DNA of 64,000 bases from Takakia lepidozioides (GCA_030704615.1 CM060733.1:38876001-38940000), one strand, 5' to 3'. Positions 1 to 13,251 are shown, numbered from the stretch's first letter. Numbers and translations: made by a program. The notes: generated by a model not told the origin, from the letters alone.

Positions 1-814
1 CGAGATGGCAATGACACTGGTACAAACTTTAGTAATATGATATTGCACCAAGAACGTGTGTAGTTTGCAGTAACCAGATTCATAGAGAATCTTTACAGCT
101 GAGCCCAATAAGGAAATGCAAGCCATTTTTAAGTAGTTTCTGGATTCGATAAACAGCGGAGAGAGACGATGGTGGAGAGAGACGAAAAAAATTGTGCTGC
201 AGAATGTAAGCAGCATACTAACGACGAATGTGTCTTTCATACACCTGCCTGTGCCTCAGCTTCTGACCTCACTCATTTTGGGTTTATTGGCCCTGCCTTC
301 CTAAGGCTCAAAGGGTTTTGATTCTTAACACGAATTAGTTCAAGACTGGGCGGGGCTGAGGCGCGGCGGAGCGGTGGTGGGCGGGGGGGTGTTAGCTGGA
401 ATATTTGGATGAAATATGTGTGCAGCAGACTAAAATGCAGAAAAAGGATCCCCAGTTGCAGAAAACTGGGTTTTATTCCTTTTAATTTTTTTTTAAAAAC
501 TGGCAAATGCAGGTCATGGAATGTTCCAGCAAAGTGCCAGTACTGGTGATCTCCAAGATATATATATATGTATAGGTATAAGTAATGTTTTTTTCCAGAT
601 TATCTTTACAACCTATTCATACTTACAATAGGGCAGGGCTGGCATGTATTCCATGCATTTATTCATTCGCTATGGGGACATCTCATTCGATGTAGAGAAG
701 GCCTTGACGGCTTGCTCTATTCCTTCATAATAGTGCGGTGCCCACATCTTGACCATCCGAGACATCTAAGGGCCAGAATCTGCCCTAACTGCCCGAGGAA
801 TTAAAAACTGAATT
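1..814. other. No gene recognised
   Basis: I see no coding signal here. The stretch has a short T-rich run near 480-500 and a TA-rich microsatellite near 560-580. Base composition changes to the C/T-rich leader of the LINE at about 815. Confidence 0.4.
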
Positions 815-1487
815 ATGAGAATCAATTTGTCAGGAAAAGGGACAATGGAGGAGGAGGAGGAGAGCTCCGCGTTCTGCGGTGAGAGAGAAAGCTTCCTCAA
901 CAGCTTTCCCCCAAGCTCTCAAGTCCTCAACCCCTCTTGCAGGCTTAACCTATCGCCCTTGTCTTCGGGCCTGTCCTGCGGCTTTTCCGCCAGTTACTAT
1001 CGCTTCAAGAGAATACATCATCACCCGAATGCGCTTCTGGGACAACCCCATCAACCTCTAAAATCTTGTTAAGGTTTCAAATGAACTTCCCCACCTTCAT
1101 CCCTTTCGCTCGCACGACGTCTTATCCCTCTCATGAATACACATCAGCCTCCTTAATGCAGGGCCGCCTTTGCTCTGATCCCTTCTCTAATCACCTCCAA
1201 TATCCAGGCCTCAGCCAATAGCCTTCCACCCCTCTCATGGAAGTTATGGCCCCCGACAGGCTCTGTCAACATCAGCCATGCAGCCGTCTCACATCCTGAA
1301 TTCCCACCACCTTAAGCCCTTCCCCCGCAACTCTATGCCCTTCTCTCCTGCCTTCCCTTCCCGCTCTCTCTCCCACTTGCTCGAACTCGCTTGAGATTCA
1401 TCTTGCATTTGGCAGGAGAATCGGCATTCCCCAGCTCTCACTCTGCCTATCTAGCGCAGATTCTGGACGTTTGCTCATCGACAGTTT

Positions 1488-3913
1488 GTGTCCGGTTACT
1501 CTCGAGCTCTCCCTTTATCTAATTCAAACTGGTCGCTTGACATGGGACCCATTCTCAACAGAGCCTTTGGTACTGCAACCTCCCATTCGGGCCTACCAAG
1601 TTTCCAATTGCCCCCCACTCAAGCGGCTGCAGTGTTGGATCCTGCTACGCACGACTATTCTCCGCCGAGCCAAGACACTGAGCACCTGGATGAGACGATG
1701 GATGATGCGTCTACCTTGCAGCTAGCAATGGAGAGAGAGGTCCACCCTCTAGTTGATGTCGGGCTGTTGGATCAGCTGTACAGCAGAGTTTCAACTTTTG
1801 AAAACAAGGGAGTCCTTCTTCACTTCCCGGGGAAGAAGATCAACAGGGACTTAGCTAGAGAGTGGGTTATAAGGCATCTTGGAGGCTCAGGGGACCTGCA
1901 GCCGCACTTCTGTCACTCAAGAGGAAGAGGCTTCTACTCGATTGTGCTGGAGTCTAAAGAGGCAGCCGATCGGGCGTTGGCTTTCAACCCGCACCTGCAT
2001 GGCCTCAAACGTTAATATTTTCCCATGGTCCCCATCCATGGGCAATAGAAATGGGAAGGTCTGGAGTCCTAGAATCATTACGCTTCCCTACATCCCTGAT
2101 CAGTACCTATACAATTTACCAGACATATGAAACTTCTTTGGAGCTTATCTGGGTTGCTTGGGAGTATTTGACCCCAATTTATGCACTGACAAATTAAGAG
2201 AGGACCTAGCATGGAGGGGGGGAACTATTATTTCAAGAGCACATGAGACAGGGTTTCCCAAGATTGTTGTTATGATGCCCAAGGACTCAGTTCTTCCAGA
2301 ATTCATAAGGCTTCCAATTGATGCTCAAGGCAACTATTTCTCTGTCAAAATTTCTGAGGTCAGGGATTACTCAGCATGTTTTTATTGTGGGCTCTTTGGA
2401 CACATCAAAGCAAACTGTCCAAAGGCCAAAAGGAAAAGAGCTGTTTCATCTCCAACGCCATCTACCCCGGCTGAAGCCCAAATACCCAACATAGTCCAGC
2501 CTAATGCCACTCGCCTGCCCACATCAGGCCACATTAGGCAGACACAAGTTTTGGTGGCTACACCGCAAGGATCAAGCTGCCAGGTAGCAGATGCGGCTCT
2601 CAAACAAATTTCCACCTCCCCCCAGACCAAGAGAAGGAAGCACCTGTTGGACCCTATGCTTCTGGAAGCCAACTACAATGCACCCACAAGCTCAGCTTCA
2701 CGCATACAGGAGACCAGCACGAAGGATAAGGCAATGGATATCAAGGGAAAGCAAAAGATCCAAAGCTCGCATGACGTCAACCATACGCAGCAGGATGAGG
2801 TCACCCCCACCCCAACATCCCGTCCCTCACCCATTGCTCATAACCCTATGGTTGCCAGCATCTGCTCCAGCATTAACTCTTTCCCTTCCTTACCCATTGC
2901 GGGATGTTCAGTTACACTCCTCAGCTGATCCAAAGGCTACATGCCTCACACCATTGGTTTTCCGTAAGAAGCCTAGGCCAGCCTTTCTTCTAACAGCCAG
3001 GGACGGTATAAACTTCAATTCACTCTAGATCACAGTTCACGATGTTCAATCCTTCATGGACACTTCTCCCAGGGAAAGTAGCCCAATTCCCACACTCTTC
3101 AAAAAGATTCAGAGCTATTTCTGGTCTTATCTCCCCTTCTACTCTCTTGAATCACAAGAGACTATAACCTGGGGAGCCTACTCTGAGGCCTTTCCAAGTC
3201 TTTGCTCGGATCTGTCTCCATCAACTCATATTCTGGCTTTGTTGGATGAGGCAGTCCTCTTGGGCAGTAAGTTCTCCTTACCAAGTGTGTGGGCGGAGCC
3301 GGGGCACTTCGACGATACAAGTGTCGTCAACAAAGCCATCACCAGAACTAAGGACACACTCAAGAACGCTTTTACAATCCTCAACACTTTTCTAGACGTA
3401 GAGAACTATGATATCAACGACGAAATCGAAAGGAAGCGTATTGCAGACAATGTCACCCATTTTTATGAACCAGTCAAGCACACATACAACCCAGTGGGGT
3501 ACATCTCGACATCCAGCTCCTCGGACTTGCAGTTGTCCAACTACACACCCAATATGGTTGCCGAGCCTCACCACCTCTTGTCCCTCCGTATGCCGCTCCC
3601 CTCGCCGACCCCAGCACCTATGCATACACCTCCCTTCCATGTAAGTGCCTTCCCCCAACCATCAATTCCATTTCTAATCTACTCTGTCAATGCTAACAAT
3701 CCTAAGAGGTATAGAATTCTATGCTTCCAACCGGATCTCTCGCCTATCCCTTCAAACATGTTGTTCCCTTCCATAGCCCTTTCACCCTCGGAGGAGGAAT
3801 TCTCCATCTACCTGGGCCCTGGCCCTCTCCCTCCAGAAACCCCTATACCACTCAAACTAGTACTGTTGTCTGACTTCTTTATGCAGCTGGCCACACCCAA
3901 ATCTATTCGGTGA
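1488..3913 (+). pseudogene. LINE-A ORF1 (DUF4283-like, CCHC knuckle), broken
   Basis: This is the RNA-binding ORF1 of the LINE. The first block (1488-2015) has a DUF4283-like segment with FENKGVLLHFPG. The frame shifts near 2012, an in-frame stop sits at about 2128, and the block 2158-2928 carries the knuckle CFYCGLFGHIKANC, a canonical CX2CX4HX4C. A low-complexity Pro/Thr/Ser tail follows. A further block at 3056-3913 aligns with the equivalent part of LINE-B (SSSSDLQ, LLSDFFMQL), so it belongs to ORF1 rather than to a separate gene. ORF1 proteins of this class bind the element RNA and help form the retrotransposition particle. Stops at about 2128, 2926 and in the 3000-3055 interval make this copy non-functional. 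Confidence 0.75.
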
Positions 3914-4144
3914 AGATTGATGTCTTGCCATAGATTTAAACCTATCCACACCAACGGAGCCCCAAACCTTCATCTGCAGAACACCCGTGCTCTTTTTATT
4001 GAGATAAAAAATCAGCACGCTCGGCACCTCTAGCTCACCACTGGTCCCCATCCTGGCTCCCTTCCGATAAGCGTACCTTGTTCCGCTTCTTTCACTTCAG
4101 GCCATCATTTGAGAGCAACCCTCTCAGCCTGCCTCCCTCTCTGG

Positions 4145-5108
4145 ATGCAAGTTAATATTTCCTCCTGGAATATTAGGGGCTTGGGGTCAGACAGTATAGC
4201 ACTAAAAAAAACAAAGTTGGCTACCTGGCTCGCCCCTCATATTCCGACGCAAGCTGTTGTTTTCCTACAAGAACATAAGCTCTGCAATAGAAAAATTCAT
4301 AGTCTCTTTGATCAACTTTGGCCCAAATCTTCGGCCCTCTGGAAGCCTTCCCACGATGGCACCAAAGGGGGTACAGCCATCCTTCTTTCTCCCTCTCTCA
4401 AACCCTTCCTTCTCAAAGATGAAGTCTGGGAAATAGGGAGAGTGCAATTCTGCTCTCTCTTGTTTCCCAATGACTCGGAGCCTACAGGATTTATCAACGT
4501 CTATGCTCCAAACAACATCCAGGACAGAACAAAACTTTGGGACAAAATCAATACTCTTATGGCAAACGAGTCAACTATCCACAACTGGATTCTCGCCGGT
4601 GACTTCAACATGGTTAAATCCTCTTAGGACAGAAAAGGCCAGGGTTCCCACCATCTCTGTTCGGAGGAGGAAACCTCCTAGCAATGTTTAACCCAGGGCC
4701 ACAGCTTGTTGGAAATTGAAAGACCTCCACCCCTCCCATCCACTGTTCACCCTTTCTTCACCTAGACAAATAACAGAGGGGTCAGCGACCTTTCTATGGC
4801 TAGGCTCGACCATTTTTACACCTCGCTCTCCCTTTCTCCGAGAGCCTTCCAAAGTCCCCAGGAGCCAATTGCACAGGGGTTTGATCACGCAGTAATTTCG
4901 GCTTCCATCAACATGCCTAATTCTTTTCCTAGAGGGAGGGGAATTTACAAGATGAACTCCTCCCACCTGAGTCCTATGTTGAAAGCCTGAAGCTCGCTTG
5001 GTTACAATCAGGGAACCTCCTTCACTGCCCAGTTGCCAGGTTTCAAGAAAAGCTCCAGGCAGCATGCACGGTAAGTCAGAACAGCAGCAGACTTATTACT
5101 GCCTCACG

Positions 5109-5143
<35 letters not shown>

Positions 5144-8100
5144 GGCCCTAGGGAAATGCCTAAGTGTTTGTCAGAAGAAAATAGAAACCGATTATTGCGA
5201 TGACCACACTTTTCAAACTTACCTTGAAGCCCGGCTCAATCTAGATTGTCACAATCTTCTTCAGGAAAGCAAAATGAAGCTTCAGACAGGCATCAACTGG
5301 TCAACTAAGGGGGAAAAAATGTCGAAATACTTCTTTCAGAAAATGAAGCTGCGAAGGGCTACCCAATCCATCTCTGAGCTATACACCAATGGTCTTGGAT
5401 CCAAATCCTCAAACCCCAAAGAGATGTGCTCTTCTGCATTTTGCCACTTCTCTTCCATTTTCCAGGCAGACCCAAAAAAACCCACACTATGATATCCACC
5501 TACGTGACTGTCTTCAATACTTCCCGCAAAAGCTTCAGGCACATGACTCCCCAGCCCTAGAGGCTGATTTCACGGCTCTTGAACTGAAGAAAGCTCTTGA
5601 CCTCATGAGCAATAACAAGGTCCCAGGGATTGATGGGATGCCGGTGGAATTTTATAAAGCAGTCTGGACAACTATTGCGGACGACTTCTGCAATATGGCC
5701 AACGGGATTAAAGCCTCTGGAATTATGCCCCAGTCCATGTCACAGGGGGTAATAACCTTGCTTTTCAAGAAAGGAGATAGGCCGGAAAGCTGGTCTTCCA
5801 CCCGGTTTCTGCCAATGGGTTTCTATCCTTCTAGATGGAGCCTCAAGTAGGGTAACGGTCAATGGACATCTCTCCAAAGCCTTCCGGCTTCAGAGATCAA
5901 TTAGGCAGGGTTGCCCGCTGGCCCCCTTCCTATTCTTGTTTGTGGCAGATGCCCTAGGTTATATGCTTGACAATAACGGGGCTGTTAGGGGCCTGAAGCT
6001 TCAAAATCCGAGAACCAACGATTGGTGTGAAGTCAAGGATTCCATGTTTGTTGATGACACCTTCCTCCTTCTTGAGGCAACCCCATCCACCTTAGCTACT
6101 GCTGAACAAACCCTTATGCAATTATGTGCCGTCTCTGGCTTTAGAGTCAACTGGTCCAAAACCAGGGCCCTACTTCTGGGTGATACCTCCAAGTCATCCA
6201 TAGGAACGGCTCCAAACTGGGGACTACACATGGGCTTGGTTTGGCTGAAAAAAGGCGAAACCACTATGCTTCTGGGGCATACATTTGGCATCAATCTTAC
6301 TGAGGATCAAAGAATGGGCCCAACCATCCAAGCCCTCAAGAAACAGCTACTGGGGCTCTCTCCATCTTTCAATCACCGGAAGAGCCCTGGCTGCCAATCA
6401 GGTTCTCATGGCAGGCATTTGGTACTTTGCCTCCTCCTGGGGCCCGGACAATAGGTTCATCAACGAGGTCAAGAAATGTGTCAGGAATTTTATCTGGGGG
6501 GGCAACATCAACCTCGCAGAATAAGAGGCCGCAGGTATCTTGGCATCAGATCTGTCCCCCCAAGAAAATAGGTGGTCTGGGGGTGCTTGATGCACAGACC
6601 CAGATCAAGGCCCTTCTTGGTAAGTGGGTTCCTAGGTTTTTGGGACGTGAGGGTGGTTGGAGGAAACTAATGGTAGCCCCCTCCATTACCACATCCTCGC
6701 CAATGCCTAGCATAGTCTGGCCCTCCTCTACTCGCTGGTTGGTTCAAGGATTTAACCATAAATCCGAAGGATCCCCACTATGGAAGTCCATTTGGGATGC
6801 ATGGAATTGCTTTAGGCAATTTCTGAGGAAACAAGAGCCTTCCTCGTACCATGAGACTATGAGACAACATCTTTTCCTGAACTCTCACAACCCGACCCAG
6901 CAGGAGAAAAGCCAGGCCAAAAGATGGGCTGCCTGGGAGACCAGGGGCTTTTCTACAGTTCTAAACCTATGGAATAGCGTCTGCCTCCCTTCAGCTCTCC
7001 CTGGGGACCCGCCGTCTTCGCACAGGCATCACTGCTATCATTGAATCCATCCCTAACTCTTGGAAACAGATCCTCAAGGATGGCCCTGCCCCACCGTCCC
7101 CTCATCTTTGGGTCATTGCCTCTCTTCCTGTTCTACGTGTACTCTACCTCACTCAGCTACAGTCACCGGCTATGCCTTTCAGGCTGATGCCATTACCGGA
7201 ATCCTTACCATGTCCTCTATTCCATCGGTCACCCTTCCCTCCTCCATTACCTCTCCTGCTCGCATCTTTCTCTGGTCTGACCCTTCAAAATCATTTAACC
7301 CTTCTGCTCCCATGGGTACTCCTGCTGTGGACTGGCTCAAAAAAAGCACCTTTGCCCTCATAGGAGGCTGTGGCATCTCCTACCTGCAACTGGACCCAGT
7401 AGAATGGAAATGGGCCTTCGATAATGAGCTCCTGCCTTTCTTTGCTTATACAGCCAAGACAGGTTACAGAGCCATGCTAAATGCTAAACCATTATACGAC
7501 AAATGGAACGACAGATGGGGCCACATGCAGTTTGCACAGGTTGATTGGAAATGCATCTGGAGGTTGACCCGCACACCGGGTTGCGGTGGGGGTGGCTCCA
7601 CAAGGGGTGGTGGTAGCTTAGTGGGACTTAGTGGGGGTGGCATATGGGAAAAATCCAAACCTGCTAAGGCCAGTGCCTTCCTGTGGCAAATAGCAAACAA
7701 AGTGCTTAAAGTTGGGCAATTCCTAAATTTTGCGGAAGCCCTCCTATGCCAGTGCTGCTCTATAGGGACCATCAAATCCCTGGAACATTGTCTCCTACAC
7801 TGCTCGGCCCCTACAATCATCTGGCCCTTGGCCCGGATCTTATACAGTTCTTGGGACAATATGCCAGTAGCAACTGTGGCTCTTCTTCTCAACTACAACC
7901 AGCAGAGAAAGGATATCGCTTTGGACTGTCCGGTTTTCGAAACAATGAGATACTCAGTTCTATGGAATCTATGGAAAGCCAGATGTGCATGGGCCCTAAG
8001 CAATGACAACACATTTGCCACTGCAATTATTTCTCTAGTGTTCTTTGATTTCAAGGTAGCTATGCCTCTAAGAAAGCATGGGCATTATTGTGTGCAGAGG

Positions 8101-8340
8101 CTATCAGGAAACCACAGCGCCAGCCGGCCCTTCTCTCTGCCTTCAGAGCAACCTGGGGATAGCATGGGATCATTTGTCGCTGCACTAATGATCTCACCTG
8201 TGTATGGACGGACAGACTCCCAGACTGCTGGCAGGGACACCGTGCCAACCTCTTTGGTATCTCCTGAATACGAAAGATCGGAGGTTAATTGGAAACACAT
8301 CAGAACCTCCTCGGCCACCAGGCTCCATTTCCACAGATAG
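4145..8340 (+). pseudogene. LINE-A ORF2 (endonuclease / reverse transcriptase / zf-RVT), internally deleted
   Basis: The likely start is the ATG at 4145, giving MQVNISSWNIRG. The endonuclease shows SWNIRG, QEH and ILAGDFNMV before a premature TAG at 4625. Reverse transcriptase blocks follow: NNKVPGIDGMPVEFYK near 5610, RQGCPLAPFLF near 5905, and the catalytic FVDD near 6047. Compared with LINE-B, the stretch between KKGDRPESW and FCQWV (near 5790-5810) is missing. It should hold about 120-130 residues, including the first catalytic Asp region (DFENAFDRVDW in LINE-B). The zf-RVT finger lies at about 7645-7830 (CCS..EHCLLHC). The last block ends at 8340 with VNWKHI, conserved in all LINE copies in this window. 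Several frameshifts add to the decay. Confidence 0.85.
7557..7643 (+). repeat. 84-bp G-rich insertion in LINE-A ORF2, in frame
   Basis: LINE-B lacks this block, so it was inserted into LINE-A. It is 84 bases flanked by CAT at 7554-7556 and 7641-7643, consistent with a 3-bp duplication. It keeps the reading frame open and encodes a Gly-rich run. A near-identical block lies at about 39104-39190, at the left side of an LTR-like region. Confidence 0.7.
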
Positions 8341-8812
8341 TCCTCATGCCGCTACTGTCCTTTCACTCTTCCTGCCTTCTTCCCCCATCCCTCCCACTCT
8401 CAATGTTTGTCCTCCCTCCGCTCTCTTGGATGTCCTCCCTCGGTTCTCCTGCATGGCCATAGTTTTGGCAGTTCTTTTGTAGGGCCCAGCATAAGCATTA
8501 CTTTCTCTCACAGCCTGGGGGTTTCGCCTCAGTCATTAGTCAAGCATTAGGCTGGCTGGTTCAAAAATGCAAATAGCAAAAGGCAGATAGCTAATGTACT
8601 TAGCAATTACAGATAGCAATGAAGCTCTACCAAGAGCTTGCATGACTTGGTTCGATCAAACAGGAGGAACTCAGTTCTTCTGGTATCAAACACGACCCCG
8701 TGTGTTATACCTTATGGCAGCCTTCGGGCACCCAAGGGTTTTAATTTTTTTCCCTTCCAATAATTATTAATAAAGCTCTAAAGGGCTTCCTCCCCTTTCT
8801 CTATATATATAT
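8341..8812 (+). other. LINE-A 3' UTR
   Basis: This is untranslated sequence downstream of ORF2. It contains AATAATTATTAATAAAGC near 8760, a plausible polyadenylation region, and ends by a (TA)n run at about 8800-8816. Confidence 0.6.
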
Positions 8813-9249
8813 ATATTGTCAAAACTGCTCTACTACTACTATAGACGGGTTTATTTTATTTTATTATTTTTATTATTTTTATTATTTTTTTGGTGAAAGG
8901 GTTTGGAGCCCTTTTTAGTTTTATTGTAGGAAAAAAAATCAAAACCCTTATATGCCCGTAGGCTGCCATGAGGCTTAACACACGAAAACCGTGTTGGAGA
9001 TACCATGCAAACTAGCCTGAATGTCTGCCATGAGGCCTGAGACTAGAGCTCTAATCTATGACCTGGAAGTGATCAGAGACTTAAGCTAGTAAGGAGCTCT
9101 TATTGAAAGATGCAAGACAAAGTAGACTGTAGCAGTTTGACGAGACCAAAGAGCTCTACGAGGCTAATAGGGAGGTAGCCGAGGTTGAACACAAAGGATG
9201 AGCCAAGACAGGGATTATGATAAAGAGCCAGCAGCAGAATCGATGGTGT

Positions 9250-12200
9250 CTATCCTTGAAAGTGCAACCAAGCCCGAGATGCCACCTTTACATGTTTCCA
9301 ATTGATGTCCAATTTGTCAAACTCCGGGGATGCTGAAGATGAAGGCCCAGTGATGCCTCCAAGAAATGGGAATTCCTGAAGGCCACTTGCATGAGCTCGA
9401 GTCAGAGCATCTGCAAATGAGTCCGTCTCTTCCCCAGGTCGCCTGGAAGGTGTCGAAGAGGGCAAATTGACGTTGGGGTCTTCTGGCGATCTCTGCACAC
9501 ATTTTGTTCCATTCGTGTTTGGCAGCAATGGTCAAGTCAAAGAAAACCTGAGTAAGGATTGTTGTGACTGAGGTGTTGTGAGAGTCCAAGGTAAGTGCCA
9601 TAGGGTAGCTGATCTAAGGGTTTCATAAACTGGGCAGTCCGAGGCTTTTGTCTTTTCTCTCTGATTATAATTGAGGAGCAGGGCAATGGGCCAGGCTAGA
9701 GGTGGCGATCCCCAGGGATGGTAGAATGCCAGAACCAAGCACCAGATTGCCATTGGAGCCAAACAGTAGAGAAGACAGTGTTCCAGACTTTCTATAGTTT
9801 GAATCGAGCAACATCTGCATAAAACTGCGTCCTGGAAAGCCAAAAACTGCCCTACTTTCAATACCCTATTGGCAATCTCCCATAAAAAGACGCTCATCTT
9901 TGCAGGCTTGCTTTTTTCCCATAGATACAGTTCCAATTTTCCAACTCAAAATTAGCATGCCCCCATCTAGTGTTCCATTTGGCATAGAGAGGGGTTGCTT
10001 TGCTAAGCGCTTTGTAAGCCTTCTTAGTGGTGAACGTGAAGAAAGGCTGAGGAGAGTTCCCAAATTTCCACAGCCACTCAAGTGGGTCCAATTGTAGGAG
10101 TTACAGCTCCTGACCCCCTATCCATGCAAATGTCTCTTTAGCCAACCATGGAAGAGCTCCAGCCCTGAGCAGTATTCTCCAAGGGTTCAATGACCAGAGA
10201 GAAGATCCAACTATCTTATGGTTGAACCCTTGAGATATCCAACGGAGAGATGGTGCCTAGGAGGTGGATTGAATGGGGGAACTGGCAGAAATGTTAGTGA
10301 TAATTAACAGTTTCCACCAACCTCCTTCAGGCCCTAGGAACCGTGGGATCCACTTCCCGAGCAGTGCCTGGATTTGAACACCCGGGTCTAACACACCAAG
10401 GCCACCCTACTTCTTAGGCTGGCAAATTTGATGCCACAATACCTGTGGTCATTTGTTTTGCAAAGAAGACTGTGCCTCCCAGATGAAGTTGCGCACACAA
10501 CGTTTGACCTCTTGAATAATCTTAGAGTTGGGGCCCCATATAGACGCAAAATACCATATACCAGCCTGTAGGATTTGGTTGGCAACTAGGGCTCTACTTG
10601 TGATGGATAGAAATTTGGAACCCCAATACACCAGTTGGTGTTTGAGCTTGGAAACCGTAGGCTTCATCCTCTGCTCATCAGTGATATTATTTCCAAAGGT
10701 GTGACCCAGCAGAGTGGTCGTCTCTCCATCTTTGAGCCATACCAGACCCAATCCGGCGCCCCAGGTCGGAACGATCCCAATAGAGGATTTAGATGAGTCC
10801 CCCACAAGGAGAGCTTTGGTTTTTGACCAATTGACTCTGAATCCCGAGATACTACAAAACTTTAGCAAGGTTTGTTCCGCAGCTTGCAATGTATCTGGGT
10901 GGGCCTCTAGGAGTAGAAATGTGTCATCCACAAACATTGAGTCCTTGACTTGGATCCACATCTGCGATTTAGGGATTTTAAGTCTGAGGCCTTTGACGAG
11001 AAGGTTGTCATCTAGAAGGTATCCTAGAGCATCCGCCACAAAGAGAAATAGGAAGGGAGCCAGAGGGCACCCCTGCCTCACTGACCTTTGCAGCTGAAAT
11101 AATTTGGAGACATGGCCGTTGATTATGACTTGACTGGATGAATTGAAGAGGAGAATTTGGACCCACTGGCAAAAGTGAAGAGGCAGACCGACTCTTCGCA
11201 AGACTGCTAGAAGGAAGTTCCAGTCAACTCTATCAAATGCGTTTTCAAAATCCAGAAGCCATAGAGCCAGAGCTTGATTGGAGTTTTGAGCATAGATAGA
11301 GGCTTCCTGGGCCAGGAGGACGTTGTCCAAGATGTACCTGCCTTTAATGAAGCCAGCCTGACCAGTACGGATAAGCTTTGGGAGCAAAGGTTGAATGCGA
11401 AGTGCCAAGGTTTTGGCTATGATTTTGTATGAGACATTCAGTAGAGTAATAGGCCTATAGTTGCTAATGTCTTGAAAAGAAGGGAGATAACACCTTGCGA
11501 CATCTGTTTAGGCATTGTTCCGGCCCAAATTTTGATTTCATTGGCCATATTGAAGAAATCAATGGCAATTTTGGGCCAAAAGGCCTTGTAGAATTCTACT
11601 GGCATACCGTCAATACCCGGGGACTTGTTGTTGCTCATGAGGTTCAACGCCTTCTCCATCTCCTCCGGGGTAAACACTGCTTGGAGGTTTTCAGCCTCCA
11701 AAAGAGAAACTTTGGCAGGGATGGTCTGCAGCCATTGTTCTAGAATGGGAAGGCAGTTTTGGTCTTGGGGGTCTCTTGAGAAGAGCGAGCTGAAGTGGGT
11801 GAATGCTTTGTAACAAAGCAATCTGAGAATGGAGGATTTGGTGCCCAAATTATCCACGTAGAACTCTGCTATGTTCTGAAGAGCTCTTCTCTGTTTCATT
11901 TTTTGGAAGAAATACTTATACATTTTCTAACCCTTGGCCGACCAATTAATCCCTGCCTGCATTTGGATCTTTTGTTCCTGAAGGAGTTGGAATTTCCCAA
12001 GGTTGGAGCGCGCCTCAAGGTATGTCTGGAAAGTATGTTCATCGCAAGTGTTATTCTCAATGGCTTTCTGGCAAATGCCCAGGCATTTTTTAAGGGCCAG
12101 GATTCATCTTTTTTGCGCCGCCAAGATCTCCCTACTTAGGTCTTGACTGGTTTTGCAAGAGGCTGCTATTTTTGCCTGGAAATTGAGAATAGGGCAGGTA

Positions 12201-13083
12201 GAGCTAGTCCCTGCTTGCGACCATACTTTTTCGAGCGATGCTTTGAAGGTAGGGTTCTTACGATGAGGAGAATTTAGCTTGTAAATGCCTCTACCTCTCC
12301 TCTGAGCAAATGGTAAGACTATGGAGGCTGCCAGTACAGCGTGACCGAAACCTTGGGTGATGGGTTCTTGGGGCCATAGCAGGGCTCCATTAGACAAGGC
12401 AAGCGAGAGGTAGATTCTATCTAGACGGGCCATAGAGAGGTCATTAAGCTGTCGATTGTTTGACCAAGTGAACTGAGGGTTGATGGAAGAGGGATTGTTG
12501 GGTTGTTTGGCAGGCTCAATGAGGTTGTGGGTTTGAGTAAGAAGGAGCCAGGCCGCTTCTTCTTCAGAATGAAGTTTGGGGGAGGTGTTTCCCAACCTAT
12601 CCACTTCACTTTCTACCATATTGAAATCACCAGCAAGGATCCAGGTGTGGATAGAGACCTCATCTGTCATGCATTGGTTGATTTTACTCCAGAGGGTTGT
12701 TCTATCAGGGGTCGTGTTAGGCGCATAGATGTTAACGAAGCCCAACGGCTCTGTACGTTTGAGAGCTTGACAGAGCAGAACTGTACTCTGCCTGGCTCCC
12801 AGATTTCTTCTTTGAAAATGAATTGTTTGAGCGAAGGGGCCAGCAAGATAGCCGTTCCTCCTCTAGATCCTTTGTAGGAGGGTTTCCAAAGTGCCGAGGA
12901 GAGAGGCCAAAGGTGGTCTGAAAGAGAGGCAATTTTTTGTTGGTTGAGCTTGTGTTCTTGGATAAAGATAATAGAATCTGATTGCTGGAGGGGAGCCAGC
13001 CAAGCTCTAAGTTTTGTTTTTTTTATGCTAGAATGCTCAGAACCTATTCCCCTAATGTTCCACGATGAAAGACTAATCTTCAT
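9250..13083 (-). pseudogene. LINE-B ORF2 (endonuclease / reverse transcriptase / zf-RVT), frameshifted
   Basis: Blocks in order on the minus strand are: endonuclease from 13083 (SSWNIRGIGSE, FIQEHKL); a frameshift near 12740, then ILAGDFNMVESEVDRLGN and MARLDRIYLSL to 12104; a connector and reverse transcriptase from 11923 (NNKSPGIDGMPVEFYKAFW); a frameshift near 11440; and the longest open block, 11408-10449, with GFIKGRYILDN, DFENAFDRVDW, RQGCPLAPFLF and FVDDTFLL. The zf-RVT finger follows at 9936-9532 (LWEKSKPAK, CCS, EHCLLYC) and the terminal DINWKHV block ends at 9250. All catalytic motifs of a plant L1 ORF2 are present, but in at least five frames, so the copy is dead. Confidence 0.86.
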
Positions 13084-13251
13084 ATGAAGCAGGGGACAGG
13101 CCGAGCGGGCTGGACTCGAATGATGACCTGGAAAAGTGAAAGCGAAACCTTGTTCTTTTGCCCAAAGGAAGGAAGGAAGGCACCCAGCAGTGGCGCATGG
13201 GAGCTTGAAGCGTGCATCGGCTTTCTTAGCTCAATGATCAAGACCAAGGTA

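Larger units (their letters stand above)
815..8812 (+). mobile_element. LINE-A: L1-like non-LTR retrotransposon, decayed
   Basis: This is a near full-length plant-type LINE reading left to right: C/T-rich leader, ORF1 with a CCHC knuckle, ORF2 with APE-type endonuclease, reverse transcriptase and zf-RVT zinc finger, then a 3' UTR. The left edge is only estimated from composition, since no target-site duplication was found. The 3' UTR near 8700-8760 shares the pattern of a purine/pyrimidine-mixed stretch followed by AAGGGTTTT with LINE-B and the stub at 14.2 kb, marking one family. Both ORFs carry stops and frameshifts, a 39-nt A run lies at 5109-5139, and part of the reverse transcriptase is deleted, so this copy cannot move by itself. 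Confidence 0.88.

Noticed and set aside
7464-7892. Minus-strand Pro-rich frame opposite LINE-A ORF2 (also 39105-39290)
   Set aside because: It is the reverse complement of the Gly-rich insertion; no independent support.
12503-12877. Plus-strand frame opposite LINE-B endonuclease
   Set aside because: Shadow of the ORF2 coding strand.
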